59,022 nt of DNA from Amycolatopsis sacchari. GTDB lineage: Bacteria > Actinomycetota > Actinomycetes > Mycobacteriales > Pseudonocardiaceae. This document shows positions 15,211-24,113 of the stretch, piece by piece. Location of the stretch: assembly GCF_900114035.1 (NCBI RefSeq), contig NZ_FORP01000033.1:1-59022 (forward strand), written 5' to 3'. The notes beneath the pieces are model-generated. The model did not search any database. It worked only from the letters and a program-made list of their open reading frames with translations, and was not told the DNA's origin. Numbering within the stretch: position 1 is the stretch's first letter; each line of letters begins with the position of its first letter. The position numbers and the translations under genes were made by a program.

Positions 15211-17586
15211 CTAACGACATCCGCAGCCACGTAACGCGGCCGCGACGGCGTCCAGCGCAGGCCGGGCGGCGGTGATGTTGGACCCGTTGGACATCAAGGC
15301 GAACACCAGCACACGGCCGTCGGCGTCCAGCACGAGACCCGCGAGGGTGCTCACGCCGGACAGGGTGCCGGTCTTGGCGCGCACCCAGCCCTTGCCGGGC
15401 GACGACGCCGCGTCCTGGTAGCGGCTTTCGAGCGTGCCGCTGCCACCCGCGACCGGCAGCCCTTCCAGCAGTGGCCGCAGTTTCGCCGTGCGCGGGTCCT
15501 TGTCGTCCGGTGCGGCGGCGACGGTGAGCAGCTGGGCGAGCAGCCGTGGCGACACCTTGTTCGCCGGCGACAGCCCGCTGCCGTCGTTGACCACGGCTCC
15601 CGTGACGTCGAAACCGTTGTGGCTCAACACGTTCAGCGTGGTCTGCCCGGTGCCGGCGAAGCTCGCGGCGGCGCCGCTCGCGATCGCGGTCTGGCGGCCG
15701 ATCGCCTCGGCCAGGACGTTGTCGGAGATCTGCAGCGCGCGGTCGACCAGCTCGGTGAGCGGAGCCGACTTGACCTCGCCGAGCACCTTGGCGTCCTTGG
15801 GCGCGGTGGCGTTGCCCGCGGCGGAGGCACCGAGCCGCGAGGCGAAGGTCCGCAGCAGGTCACCGGCGGGGTCGGCGGTGCGGCTGACCTCGTCGACCTT
15901 CGGGTTCGAGCGGCCCGCGTCGAGCATCCCGGGCACGATCTCGACGGCGTAGTTCGAGGGCGTGTCCTCGGGCGCCCAGCCGGGCCCGGTGTGCGAGCCG
16001 CTGTAGAGGGACAGGTCGATCTGGACCTTCTTGATCCTGCCGCCGGAGGCCTGCTTGACCTGGGCGACGAGGTCGTCGAGGTGCGCGGCGCCGGGGTAGA
16101 TCGACTCCTGGCCGTCCGGCAGCGACGACAGCGTCGGATCCCCTCCCGCGACGAGGATCGCGGTGTCCGGGGACGAGCCCTGCACGACCTTGGTGGTCAG
16201 CTGCATCCCGTGGTCGAGCGTGAGCAGCGCGGCGGCGGTGGTGAGCAGCTTCGTGGCCGAGGCGGGGGTCAGCAGCTGGCCGGGGTTGTGGTTCCACAGG
16301 GTCTGCCCGCTGGCCGGGTCGACGACGATGCCGGCGAGCGTGCCGAGCGCACCGCTGCTCGCGGGCCCGGCCAGCTGCCCGCTGACACCCGAGCTGGTCG
16401 GCGTGGGCGCGTCGGTGCTGGGCGCGTGCAGGGCGAGCGTGACGGCGGCGGGTTCGGGTTCGTCGCCCTTCGGGAAGTTCGGCGCCCACGGCAGCCCGAG
16501 CCGGTTGGACACGGGGGGCAGCGCGAGCGCCACCCCGACGGCAATGACCAGGACGAGCACCACGGCACCGATCAGCAGCCCGCGCCGTCTGCCCCGGCGA
16601 GGCGGTTCCTCGGCGGGTGGCTGTTCCGCGGGCTGCACGGCCTGTGCGGGGCGCACCTCGCCGGTGGGTTCGATGCGCATGGGCTGGGCGTGCCCCGACC
16701 CCGCGGGCGGGATCGGCCGCTGCGGCGGTGCGGGGCGCTGCGCCCACGGCTGCCGCTGCTCGTCCTGCTCGTCGGGAGGACGCTGGTCCTGCGGCGACAC
16801 GGCGCGCATGACCTGCGTGTCGTCCGCGGCGGGCGGCCGGGAGGCGGGGGGCTCCGGCAGGCGCCGGGGCTCGGTGACCTGCTCACCGGCGCCGGATTCG
16901 CTCCGCTCGCTGCTCTCGGGCCGCGGCTGGAACACGGTGGCCTGGCTGCCGTCGCTCTGCGACTCGCGGCTCTCCGGGCGGGGTTGGAACGCGGTGGCCT
17001 GGCTGTCGTCGCTCTCCGGCTCGCGGCTCTCCGGGCGCGGCTGGAACGCGGTGGCCTGGCTGTCGCCACCCTTCGATTCACGGCTCTCCGACCGGAGCTG
17101 GAACAGCGTGGCCTGGCTGTCGTCGTCCTTGGGGAGGCGCTGGAAGACCGTGGTCTGGCTGGTGTCCTCGGACTGCTGCCCACGCTCGGGCTCCTCCTGC
17201 GGGGGCACCGTCTGGAAAGCGGCGGTCTCCCCAGCATCGCCGGACCGCGCGGCGGTCTCCCCAGCATCGCCGGACTGCTCGGCTTCCTCCTGCGGCGGCA
17301 CCGTCTCGAAAGCGGCCGTCTCCCCAGCGTCATCAGACCGCTCGGGCTCCTCCTCGGCAGCCTCCGGCGCTTCCTCGGCAGCCTCCGGCGCCTCCTCGGC
17401 CTCCCCGTCGCCCCCCTCGTCGTCCTCCGGCGGCTCCGCCCCCTCGGCCTCCGCCTCAGCAGCCTTCGGGCGCGGCACCCACACCGTCTGCTGCTCCGGC
17501 AGCGACACCCGCTGGGGAGCGGCAGCCTCCGCCGCGTCGTCCGAATCGTCCGATGGCCAGGCCGGCTCTTCTTCGTGCGTCGGCAC
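15211..17586 (-). CDS. dacB: D-alanyl-D-alanine carboxypeptidase/endopeptidase (PBP4 type) with long repetitive cytoplasmic arm
   Basis: A protein of 791 aa. The C-terminal half is a class C, PBP4-type penicillin-binding protein with SxxK (SATK, residues 443-446), an SDN motif and KTG (in AKTGTLSG); it would trim peptidoglycan stems outside the membrane. One transmembrane helix is at about 337-357, preceded by RRGRRRG. Everything before it (about 330 aa) is an acidic, disordered cytoplasmic arm; residues about 88-223 hold repeats of QATxFQPRPES and GETAAF type. The GTG at 17586 sits just after an AGGAGGGG ribosome site. Mycobacterial counterparts have far shorter N-termini, so the arm is the unusual part. 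Confidence 0.9.
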   Translation of the reverse strand: MPTHEEEPAWPSDDSDDAAEAAAPQRVSLPEQQTVWVPRPKAAEAEAEGAEPPEDDEGGDGEAEEAPEAAEEAPEAAEEEPERSDDAGETAAFETVPPQEEAEQSGDAGETAARSGDAGETAAFQTVPPQEEPERGQQSEDTSQTTVFQRLPKDDDSQATLFQLRSESRESKGGDSQATAFQPRPESREPESDDSQATAFQPRPESRESQSDGSQATVFQPRPESSERSESGAGEQVTEPRRLPEPPASRPPAADDTQVMRAVSPQDQRPPDEQDEQRQPWAQRPAPPQRPIPPAGSGHAQPMRIEPTGEVRPAQAVQPAEQPPAEEPPRRGRRRGLLIGAVVLVLVIAVGVALALPPVSNRLGLPWAPNFPKGDEPEPAAVTLALHAPSTDAPTPTSSGVSGQLAGPASSGALGTLAGIVVDPASGQTLWNHNPGQLLTPASATKLLTTAAALLTLDHGMQLTTKVVQGSSPDTAILVAGGDPTLSSLPDGQESIYPGAAHLDDLVAQVKQASGGRIKKVQIDLSLYSGSHTGPGWAPEDTPSNYAVEIVPGMLDAGRSNPKVDEVSRTADPAGDLLRTFASRLGASAAGNATAPKDAKVLGEVKSAPLTELVDRALQISDNVLAEAIGRQTAIASGAAASFAGTGQTTLNVLSHNGFDVTGAVVNDGSGLSPANKVSPRLLAQLLTVAAAPDDKDPRTAKLRPLLEGLPVAGGSGTLESRYQDAASSPGKGWVRAKTGTLSGVSTLAGLVLDADGRVLVFALMSNGSNITAARPALDAVAAALRGCGCR
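16918..17325 (-). repeat. Degenerate in-frame repeats encoding TxxF motifs in dacB
   Basis: At least seven imperfect units of 15-19 codons encode GETAAF, TTVFQ, ATLFQ, ATAFQ (twice) and ATVFQ cores separated by acidic or PRPESRE spacers. DNA identity between neighbouring units is high but not perfect. The frame is conserved. Confidence 0.75.
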
Positions 17587-17750
17587 GCACCCCTCCTCAT
17601 CGCGTCGGCGCACCAGGGGCCAAACTCACAGTAGTCAAGACGACATCGGTGCGACTTCCCAATGGCGTGTGGTCCACACTAGTGAAGACCAGTCAGCAAA
17701 ACCGTGAGCCGCCAGGGGCGGCCCAAAAGACGAGTTCAGCGAGGATCGCC

Positions 17751-18266
17751 GTGGAGTTCGACGCCACCATCGAAATCCCCAAAGGGGAGCGCAACAAGTA
17801 CGAAGTGGATCACAAGACGGGGCGCATCCGGCTGGACCGCACCCTCTTCACGGCCACGCAGTACCCGGCCGACTACGGGTTCATCGACGACACCCTCGGC
17901 CAGGACGGCGACCCGCTCGACGTGCTGGTGCTGGTGCAGGAGCCGACCTTCCCCGGCTGCCTCATCCGCTGCCGCGCCATCGGCATGTTCCGCATGACCG
18001 ACGAGAAGGGCCCTGACGACAAGGTCCTGGCCGTCCCCGCGGACGACCCGCGCACCGAGCACCTGCGCGACATCCACCACCTCAACGAGTTCCACAAGCT
18101 CGAGATCGAGCACTTCTTCCAGGTCTACAAGGACCTGGAGCCGGCGAAGAGCGTCGAGGGCTCCAACTGGGTGGGCCGCGTGGAGGCCGAGGCCGAGATC
18201 GAGCGCTCCTACCAGCGCGAAGCCGACCGGCTCGCGAAGGAAGCCGCCGAGAACGGCGAGCACTGA
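17751..18266 (+). CDS. ppa: Inorganic pyrophosphatase
   Basis: A protein of 171 aa, a family I soluble enzyme that hydrolyses PPi and pulls biosynthetic reactions forward. The signature DGDPLDV and the IEIPKG.RNKYE and YPADYGFI segments are intact. The GTG at 17751 follows a GAGGA ribosome site. A long open frame upstream (from 17553) lacks family homology and overlaps dacB, so it is excluded. The gene ends at a strong bidirectional terminator facing glyA. A second, membrane-bound pyrophosphatase gene lies at 36826-39117. Confidence 0.96.
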   Translation: MEFDATIEIPKGERNKYEVDHKTGRIRLDRTLFTATQYPADYGFIDDTLGQDGDPLDVLVLVQEPTFPGCLIRCRAIGMFRMTDEKGPDDKVLAVPADDPRTEHLRDIHHLNEFHKLEIEHFFQVYKDLEPAKSVEGSNWVGRVEAEAEIERSYQREADRLAKEAAENGEH

Positions 18267-18278
18267 CCGCAGCGCACG

Positions 18279-18316
18279 ACGGCCGGCCACCCCTGCAGGG
18301 GCGGCCGGCCGTTTTC
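18279..18316. terminator. Bidirectional intrinsic terminator between ppa and glyA
   Basis: ACGGCCGGCC-a-CCCC / GGGG-c-GGCCGGCCGT form a stem of about 14 pairs with one mismatch around a TGCA loop, followed by TTTT on the plus strand (18313-18316). It sits exactly between two convergent stops. Confidence 0.85.
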
Positions 18317-18321
18317 GCGTC

Positions 18322-19590
18322 TCAGGCCTGGTAGCCGGGGATCGGGTACGCCGCCAGCAGGTCACGCACCTCGCCCGCGATCTTGCCCAGCGCCGCCTCG
18401 TCCTCGGCGGTCGCCGCGGCGATCGTCCGGTCGATCCACTCCGCGATCTGCGGCTGGTGCTCCGGGGTGAGGCCGCGGGTGGTGATGGCCGCCGTGCCGA
18501 GCCGGATACCGGACGGGTCGAACGGCTTGCGCGGGTCGAACGGCACCGTGTTGTAGTTCAGCTCGATCCCGGCGCGGTCGAGCGCCTGCGCGGCCGGCTT
18601 GCCACCGAGGTGCTTGTTGGTGAGGTCGACGAGCAGCAGGTGGTTGTCCGTGCCGCCGGACACCAGGTCGAAGCCGCGCTCGATCAGCGCCTCCGCGAGC
18701 GCCTTGGCGTTGGCGACGATCTGGTGCGCGTAGTCGCGGAACTCGGGCCTGGCCGCCTCGCCCAGCGCGACCGCGATGGCCGCGGTGGTGTGGTTGTGCG
18801 GGCCGCCCTGCAGGCCGGGGAACACCGCCTTGTCCACGGCCTTCGCGTGCTCGGCGTCGGAGAGGATCATCGCGCCACGCGGGCCGCGCAGCGTCTTGTG
18901 CGTCGTCGTGGTGATGACCTGGGCGTGGCCGACCGGCGACGGGTGCGCCCCACCCGCGATGAGGCCCGCGATGTGCGCGATGTCGGCGACCAGCACGGCA
19001 CCGACCTCGTTCGCGATCTCCGCGAACGCCGGGAAGTCGATCGTGCGCGGGATCGCCGTGCCACCCGCGAAGATCAGCTTCGGCCGGTGCTCGCGAGCCA
19101 GGTCACGCACCTGGTCGAGGTCGACGCGGCCGGTCTCCTTGCGGACGCCGTAGCGCACCGCGTTGAACCACTTGCCGGTCGCGGACACGCTCCAGCCGTG
19201 GGTGAGGTGCCCGCCGTCCGGCAGCGCCATGCCGAGCACGGTGTCGCCGGGCTGCGCGAACGCCAGGTACACGGCGAGGTTCGCCGGGGAACCGGAGTAG
19301 GGCTGGACGTTGGCGTGGTCCACGCCGAACAGCGACTTGGCGCGCTCGATGGCCAGCAGCTCGACCTGGTCGATGTACTGCTGGCCCTCGTAGTAGCGCT
19401 TGCCCGCGTAGCCCTCGGAGTACTTGTTCGTCAGCACGCTGCCCGTGGCTTCGAGCACGGCCTGCGAGACGTAGTTCTCGGAGGCGATGAGGCGGATCTT
19501 CTCGGCCTGGCGCTTCGCCTCGTCCTCCACCAGCCCGGCGATCTCCGGGTCGGCGGCGGTGAGGGTCGGAATCGGTGGCTGGTGCGTCAT
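18322..19590 (-). CDS. glyA: Serine hydroxymethyltransferase
   Basis: A protein of 422 aa, a PLP enzyme that interconverts serine and glycine while charging tetrahydrofolate with a one-carbon unit. The IASENYVS segment, GYAGKRYYEG and the PLP-lysine motif TTTTHKTLRGPRG are all present. The ATG at 19590 has an AGGAGTAGGG ribosome site; the open frame continues upstream, but the extra N-terminus is unlike the family. No riboswitch-like structure is obvious in the 107 bp upstream (19591-19697). It supplies C1 units that use the folate made by the fol operon in this window. Confidence 0.97.
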   Translation of the reverse strand: MTHQPPIPTLTAADPEIAGLVEDEAKRQAEKIRLIASENYVSQAVLEATGSVLTNKYSEGYAGKRYYEGQQYIDQVELLAIERAKSLFGVDHANVQPYSGSPANLAVYLAFAQPGDTVLGMALPDGGHLTHGWSVSATGKWFNAVRYGVRKETGRVDLDQVRDLAREHRPKLIFAGGTAIPRTIDFPAFAEIANEVGAVLVADIAHIAGLIAGGAHPSPVGHAQVITTTTHKTLRGPRGAMILSDAEHAKAVDKAVFPGLQGGPHNHTTAAIAVALGEAARPEFRDYAHQIVANAKALAEALIERGFDLVSGGTDNHLLLVDLTNKHLGGKPAAQALDRAGIELNYNTVPFDPRKPFDPSGIRLGTAAITTRGLTPEHQPQIAEWIDRTIAAATAEDEAALGKIAGEVRDLLAAYPIPGYQA

Positions 19591-19697
19591 GTCCCTACTC
19601 CTGACACTGGCCACACCCAGGCGCGCGGTGCCGGCCTCGTCGGTCGCTTCCCGGTGGTGCTCCACCTCTACGGCGCCAGTCGCTGTACGGCCCCAGC

Positions 19698-20219
19698 TTA
19701 GTGGACCGGGGCGATGCCTTCCGCGTGCCGCCGGGCGAGCTGCTGGTAGACGGCCGCGTTGTGCTCGACCCACGCTCGAGCGGAGTCGGTGAGCGGGACG
19801 AACTTCTTCGCCGGGCTGCCCATCGCGATGTGCTCCGCGGGCACCTCCGTGTTCGGCGTCACGGTCGCGCCCGCCGCGACGAGCGCGCGCTCCCCGATGA
19901 CCGCCTTGTCCAGCACGGTCGACCCGTTGCCGATCAGCGCCTGCTCGCCGACCGTGCAGTCGTGCACCAAGCACATGTGGCCCACGGTCACGTTCCGGCC
20001 GACCTCGCACATGCCGTCGTTGACGTGGAGCACCGAGTTGTCCTGGATGTTCGCGCCCTCGCGGATGATGATCTTCCCGAAGTCCGCGCGGATGACCACG
20101 CCGTACCAGATCGACACGTCCTTCTCGATGACGACGTCGCCGATGAGGGTGGCGGTGGGGGCGATCCAGGCGTCGGGGTGCACGGTCGGGCTGACGCCCT
20201 CGAAGGAGAACAGAGGCAT
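19698..20219 (-). CDS. Gamma-carbonic-anhydrase-like (PaaY/CaiE-type) hexapeptide protein
   Basis: A protein of 173 aa. A left-handed beta-helix is shown by hexapeptide repeats (IGDVVI, VGRNVTVG, IGNGSTV, IGERALV). Candidate zinc histidines are in LHVNDG, VGHMCLVHDC. The family includes gamma carbonic anhydrases and PaaY-type thioesterases; the substrate cannot be told from sequence. The ATG at 20219 (MPLFSFEG) fits family N-termini. It is downstream of a TetR-family gene by 10 bp and is probably cotranscribed with it. Confidence 0.85.
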   Translation of the reverse strand: MPLFSFEGVSPTVHPDAWIAPTATLIGDVVIEKDVSIWYGVVIRADFGKIIIREGANIQDNSVLHVNDGMCEVGRNVTVGHMCLVHDCTVGEQALIGNGSTVLDKAVIGERALVAAGATVTPNTEVPAEHIAMGSPAKKFVPLTDSARAWVEHNAAVYQQLARRHAEGIAPVH

Positions 20220-20229
20220 GGACCGCACC

Positions 20230-20811
20230 CTATGCCAGGCAGAGGAGTTCGATCTCCTCACGCAGGACCGCGAAGGGCCGCCGCCGGACGTGCTGCTGCA
20301 CGACGGCGCCCAGCAGGTAGGACTGGAGCGCGCGGGCGCGGGCCCGCGGGTCGTCGATGCCGACGTCGTCGAGCAGGTCGGTGAGCAGCTCGATGACCGA
20401 GCGGAGCGTGACCTCGGCGGCCTGCACGTTGTCGGCGCGGCCGACCGCCACCCAGTACTCGAACCAGGCGAAGGCGGCGTTGGGGTGCTCGGCGAAGGTG
20501 CCGAGGTAGCTTTCGAGGACGGCCCACAGGCGTTCGCGCGGGTCGTCGTACTTGTCCGCGACGAGGCGCAGCCCGGTGAGGAAGTCCGTGACGAGCGCCG
20601 CCATCGCGCGGTCGATCAGCAGGTCGATGTCGGAGAAGTAGTAGTGGATCGCGCTCTTCGTGAGCGGTCCCTCCGCCGCGATCGCCCGCGCGGTGCACCC
20701 GGCGAGCCCGTCGCGGACGAGCACGCGGCGCGCCGCGTCCACGATCTGCTCCTGCTTCGCGAGCTGGTTGGGTGAGAGCCGGTTGCGTCGGCCCGGCGGC
20801 AGTACGGCCAC
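20230..20811 (-). CDS. TetR-family transcriptional regulator
   Basis: A protein of 193 aa. The N-terminal helix-turn-helix spans about residues 15-60 (QIVDAARRVLVRDGLAG through KSAIHYYFSDIDLL), followed by an all-helical ligand domain. The GTG at 20811 follows an AAAGGGG ribosome site; a GTG at 20841 would add ten residues. It is divergent from the Pr6Pr membrane-protein gene across about 90 bp and is the obvious candidate to control that gene. The ligand is unknown. Confidence 0.88.
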   Translation of the reverse strand: MAVLPPGRRNRLSPNQLAKQEQIVDAARRVLVRDGLAGCTARAIAAEGPLTKSAIHYYFSDIDLLIDRAMAALVTDFLTGLRLVADKYDDPRERLWAVLESYLGTFAEHPNAAFAWFEYWVAVGRADNVQAAEVTLRSVIELLTDLLDDVGIDDPRARARALQSYLLGAVVQQHVRRRPFAVLREEIELLCLA

Positions 20812-20904
20812 GAAACCCCTTTCACCGTGCGATGTGGACACGCAGCCTAACTCTCAGGACGCACGTCCCATGAACCGACTACAGTGGACAGTACATTTCG
20901 GGGC

Positions 20905-21537
20905 ATGAAGATCGCGCGCAGCTGGTTCGGGTTGACGGCACTGGTCGTCGCGGCGGGCATCGTGGTGCAGCTCGTCGTCACCGCGGGGGACACGGGAGGG
21001 CTCTTCCCGTCCACGGCGGCACGGGTGGCGAACGTGTTCTGCTACTTCACGATCCTGTCCAACCTGCTCGTGGGCGGCACCAGCCTGCTGCTCGCGCTGG
21101 ATCCGGACCGGAAGTCCACGGTGTTCCGCACGCTGCGGCTCGACGGGGTGCTCGCGATCGCGGTGACCGGGGTCGTCTACCACGTCGCGCTCGCCGGGCT
21201 CGTGGAACTGAGCCCGGCCGGCGCGGTCGCGGACCAGCTGCTGCACACGGTCTCGCCGATCCTCGGCGTGCTGGGCTGGCTGCTGTTCGGGCCGCACGGG
21301 ACGCTCGGTCCGCGGATCGTGTGGTGGAGCCTGGCCTACCCGCTGCTGTGGCTCGCCTTCACGCTCGTCCGCGGGGCGATCACGGGGTTCTACCCGTACC
21401 CGTTCCTGGAGGCGGACGAGCTCGGCTACCCGCGCGTGGCGCTCAACTGCGTCGTGATCGCGGTGCTGTTCCTGGCGCTGGCAGCAGCGGCGATGCTGCT
21501 CGACCGGCGGTTGCCACGGCTATGGTCGCGGGCATGA
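20905..21537 (+). CDS. Pr6Pr-family (FAR-17a/AIG1-like) integral membrane protein
   Basis: A protein of 210 aa with six predicted transmembrane helices. NVFCYFTILSNLL, HTVSPILGVLGWLLFGP and GAITGFYPYPFLE match the Pr6Pr membrane family; the biochemical role is unknown. The ATG at 20905 is preferred; a GTG at 20884 would add seven residues. It is coupled to the methyltransferase gene by an ATGA overlap and divergent from a TetR gene. Confidence 0.8.
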   Translation: MKIARSWFGLTALVVAAGIVVQLVVTAGDTGGLFPSTAARVANVFCYFTILSNLLVGGTSLLLALDPDRKSTVFRTLRLDGVLAIAVTGVVYHVALAGLVELSPAGAVADQLLHTVSPILGVLGWLLFGPHGTLGPRIVWWSLAYPLLWLAFTLVRGAITGFYPYPFLEADELGYPRVALNCVVIAVLFLALAAAAMLLDRRLPRLWSRA

Positions 21538-22151
21538 CCTGGCTCGCCGACACCCGCACCTCCTACGACACGGTCGCCGTCCAGTACTCGGACCAGGTGC
21601 GGAACTCGCCCACGGAGAACCCGTACGTGCGCTCGACGCTGGCGTTGTTCGCCGACCTGGTGAGCGGTGGCCCGGTGGCGGACGTCGGCTGCGGCCCGGG
21701 GCACGTGACCGCTCACCTGCGGAAGCTGGGGCTCGACGCCTTCGGGATCGACCTCTCGCCGGGGATGGTCGACGTGGCGAGGCGGGAGTACCCGGACACC
21801 CGGTTCGCCATCGGCTCGATGACGGACCTCCCCCTCGCCGACGCCTCCCTCGGCGGGCTGATCACGTGGTGGTCGCTGATCCACGTGCCCGCCGAGGAGC
21901 TGCCGGGCGTGTTCGCGCACTTCAGGCGCGTCCTGCGCCCCGGCGGCACCCTGCTGGTCGGTTTCCACGAGGGCGACCGCATCAACCGGAAGACGCAGGG
22001 CTACGGCGGGCTGCCGATGAACGTGCACGTCCACCTGCACCCCGTCGCGCGCATGCGCACATGGCTGACCGCGGCCGGCTTCGCCGTGGAGTCGGAAACC
22101 GTCCTGACCCCGGCCGACAAGGCCCCGGCCGCGATCGTGTTCGCCCGTTGA
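21534..22151 (+). CDS. Class I SAM-dependent methyltransferase
   Basis: A protein of 205 aa. SAM motif I is VADVGCGPGHVT at about residues 49-60, with the acidic post-I residue in GIDLSPGMVDVAR. The C-terminal half has the LRPGGTLLVGFHEGD strand. The fold is closest to UbiE/Methyltransf_11 small-molecule enzymes; the acceptor is unknown. The ATG at 21534 overlaps the stop of the membrane-protein gene (ATGA). The gene ends one base before the convergent SDR gene. Confidence 0.88.
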   Translation: MTWLADTRTSYDTVAVQYSDQVRNSPTENPYVRSTLALFADLVSGGPVADVGCGPGHVTAHLRKLGLDAFGIDLSPGMVDVARREYPDTRFAIGSMTDLPLADASLGGLITWWSLIHVPAEELPGVFAHFRRVLRPGGTLLVGFHEGDRINRKTQGYGGLPMNVHVHLHPVARMRTWLTAAGFAVESETVLTPADKAPAAIVFAR

Positions 22152-22152
22152 C

Positions 22153-22908
22153 CTACTGGCGTCCGGGGAGTGTGGCGAGCGCCCGGGACCGCTGGGCGAC
22201 CAGCTCGTCGTAGGTGCCGTCCCGCTCGGCCCACCGGTGCATCAGCACGCGCTCGACGAGGATTTCGCGTGGCGTGGGCTCGGTCTCGAGCAGGCCCATC
22301 ACCTCGGTGGCGAATTCGTCGAGGCCGAGCGCATTCGGGTTGGCGCTTCCCATGTGCGTGGCGACAGCCGGGGGAACGAGCTCGGCGACCTCGACGCCGG
22401 TGCCGTCCAGCTGCGCGCGCAGCGCCTCGGAGTAGGCGTGGACCGCGGCCTTCGTCGCGGCGTAGGTCGGCATGAGCGGGAACGGCAGGAACCCGATGCC
22501 CGAGGACACCGTGATGATCGTGCCGGTGCCGCGGTCGATGAGGTGCGGGGTGAACGCGTCGATGACGCGGATGGTGCCGAGGAGGTTGATGTCGATCGTC
22601 TGCTTCGCGGCGGTGAAGTGCGCTGGGTCGCGCAGGTCCTCGGGGAACCCGACCCCGGCCATGGTGACGATCGCGTCGAGGCCCGGGTGGTCGCGGAGGA
22701 TCGCGTCGCGGGCGCGGTCGACGCTGTCCTGGTCGGCCACGTCGATCTCGACGGTCGCGAACCCTTCGCCCTCGAGCTCGGCGAGCAGGTCGGTGCGGCG
22801 GCCGCCGAGGATGACGGCGCTGCCCGCGGCGGCGAAGCGGCGGCCCAGTTCGAGTCCGATCCCCGACGTGCCACCGGCGATGAAAACGGTGCGGTTGCTG
22901 ATCTTCAT
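22153..22908 (-). CDS. Short-chain dehydrogenase/reductase
   Basis: A protein of 251 aa, a classical SDR. The cofactor motif GGTSGIG lies near the N-terminus, an Arg-Arg pair after beta-2 (LGGRR) suggests NADP(H), and VSSG with YAATK gives the catalytic Ser-Tyr-Lys. It is related to DltE-like oxidoreductases. The ATG at 22908 gives the expected N-terminus MKISNRTVFIAGG. It is divergently transcribed from an XRE/MmyB-type regulator with a perfect palindrome between them, a common actinobacterial regulator-target pair. Confidence 0.9.
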   Translation of the reverse strand: MKISNRTVFIAGGTSGIGLELGRRFAAAGSAVILGGRRTDLLAELEGEGFATVEIDVADQDSVDRARDAILRDHPGLDAIVTMAGVGFPEDLRDPAHFTAAKQTIDINLLGTIRVIDAFTPHLIDRGTGTIITVSSGIGFLPFPLMPTYAATKAAVHAYSEALRAQLDGTGVEVAELVPPAVATHMGSANPNALGLDEFATEVMGLLETEPTPREILVERVLMHRWAERDGTYDELVAQRSRALATLPGRQ

Positions 22909-22959
22909 GAATCCAGTGTTGGCCCGTTTCCCGGTCGTAGGCAGTACCCCCGTTTTCCA

Positions 22960-22976
22960 GGGTCCTGCCAGGACCC
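22960..22976. promoter_or_regulatory. Perfect 17-bp palindromic operator between SDR gene and its regulator
   Basis: GGGTCCTG-C-CAGGACCC lies in the 104-bp divergent intergenic region, 52 bp from the SDR start and 37 bp from the regulator start. It is the probable binding site of the adjacent XRE/MmyB-like protein. Confidence 0.7.
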
Positions 22977-23012
22977 CCTCAACGGGAGGCACGCTGAACT
23001 AGCGTGGGAGAC

Positions 23013-23864
23013 ATGAGCGAGGACGAGCGCGCCAACCTGCTCGGCAGCTACCTCCGCGCCCGGCGAGCGCTGGTCACCCCGGAGCAGGTGGGTCTTCCGG
23101 CGGGCGCGAAACGCCGCGTGCCCGGGCTGCGCCGGGAGGAGGTCGCGATGCTCGCGGGCATCAGCGCGGACTACTACCTGCGGTTGGAACGCGGCCGCGA
23201 CCGCAACCCGTCACCGCAGGTCCTCGAATCACTCGCGCGGGTCCTGCTCCTCGACGAGCTCGAGCAGGAGTACCTCCTCAGCCTGTCCGCGTCCCGCCCG
23301 AGGCCGCGGCGGCGCCCCAAGCCGGAACGCGTGCCCCCGCGGCTGTACCAGCTGCTGGCGAGCGTGCAGGTGCCCGCGTTCGTGGAAGGGCGCGCGTTCG
23401 ACGTGCTCGCCTCGAACCAGCTGGCGGTGGCGCTCTCGCCGCGCCTCCAGCCGGGGCACAACCGGCTGCGCTCGCTGCTGCTCGACCCGGAGGAGCAGGC
23501 GTTCCACAAGGACTGGGCCCGCTCCACCGAGAACTTCATCGCCGCGTTCCGGAACTCCATCGGCGAGGACGTCGACCACCCGCGGATCGTGGAACTCGTG
23601 GGCGAGCTCGCCCTGTCCAGCGAACGGTTCCGCACCCTCTGGGCCCGCCACGACGTGCGCGGCCTCGACGGCGGCACGACCACGGTGAACCACCCCGTCG
23701 TCGGCGAACTGCACCTGCACCGGGACAAACTCCCCGTGGACGGCGTGCTCCTGGTCCTGTACTACGCGGACCAGGGCAGCGAAAGCGACGAGAAACTGCG
23801 CCTCCTCGCGTCCATGGCCAGCACCGGTTCGCCGGCGCAACAGGACCGGACCAGCCACGTGTAG
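23013..23864 (+). CDS. XRE-family regulator with MmyB-like ligand-binding domain
   Basis: A protein of 283 aa. The N-terminal helix-turn-helix (about residues 10-80) contains VPGLRREEVAMLAGISADYY and LERGRD, typical of the MmyB class. The C-terminal ~180 aa is the MmyB-type PAS-like ligand domain (VPAFVEGRAFDVLASN through TTTVNHPVVGELHL), reported to bind fatty-acid-like ligands in relatives. The ATG at 23013 has a GGAG ribosome site; a GTG at 23004 also exists. It is expected to repress the divergent SDR gene through the palindrome between them. Confidence 0.9.
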   Translation: MSEDERANLLGSYLRARRALVTPEQVGLPAGAKRRVPGLRREEVAMLAGISADYYLRLERGRDRNPSPQVLESLARVLLLDELEQEYLLSLSASRPRPRRRPKPERVPPRLYQLLASVQVPAFVEGRAFDVLASNQLAVALSPRLQPGHNRLRSLLLDPEEQAFHKDWARSTENFIAAFRNSIGEDVDHPRIVELVGELALSSERFRTLWARHDVRGLDGGTTTVNHPVVGELHLHRDKLPVDGVLLVLYYADQGSESDEKLRLLASMASTGSPAQQDRTSHV

Positions 23865-23878
23865 GACCCGTGAAAACA

Positions 23879-23914
23879 ACCAGGCCCTCCCCGGTGTCCC
23901 GGGAAGGGCCTGGT
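23879..23914 (-). terminator. Intrinsic terminator of tRNA-Thr
   Basis: Arms ACCAGGCCCT (23879-23888) and AGGGCCTGGT (23905-23914), with further pairing inside, form a long stem. On the minus strand it is followed by TGTTTTC, so it ends the tRNA transcript; it also lies just after the plus-strand regulator gene. Confidence 0.75.
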
Positions 23915-23923
23915 CAACGCCTG

Positions 23924-23997
23924 AGCCGCCTGGGGGAATCGAACCCCCGACCTGCTCATTACGAGTGAGCCGCTCTGGCCGACTGAGCTAAGGCGGC
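23924..23997 (-). tRNA. tRNA-Thr (anticodon CGU)
   Basis: The acceptor stem GCCGCCT/AGGCGGC (23991-23997/23925-23931) closes a normal cloverleaf. The anticodon stem GCTCA/TGAGC encloses the loop CTCGTAA, giving anticodon CGT for codon ACG. The T-arm GGGGGTTCGATTCCCCC is intact. CCA is not encoded. Confidence 0.95.
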
Positions 23998-24113
23998 GTT
24001 GCACGTACGAGTGTAGCGGCCCGCCTGTCGTCACTTCCCACCCCCTGCCTCGTTAGGCTTCGCGACGCCGGTCACAGCAGCCGGCCCGGTTGCTTTCCTG
24101 GAGGGACTCCCGC

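Noticed and set aside
15619..17634. Plus-strand frame opposite dacB
   Set aside because: It is the complement of the dacB repeat arm and catalytic domain; no family similarity.
17553..17750. N-terminal extension of ppa
   Set aside because: It is not conserved, overlaps dacB and lies upstream of a clear GAGGA ribosome site at the chosen GTG.
23924..23997. tRNA as a phage attachment site
   Set aside because: No integrase, no duplicated tRNA 3' end and no island boundary were seen next to it.
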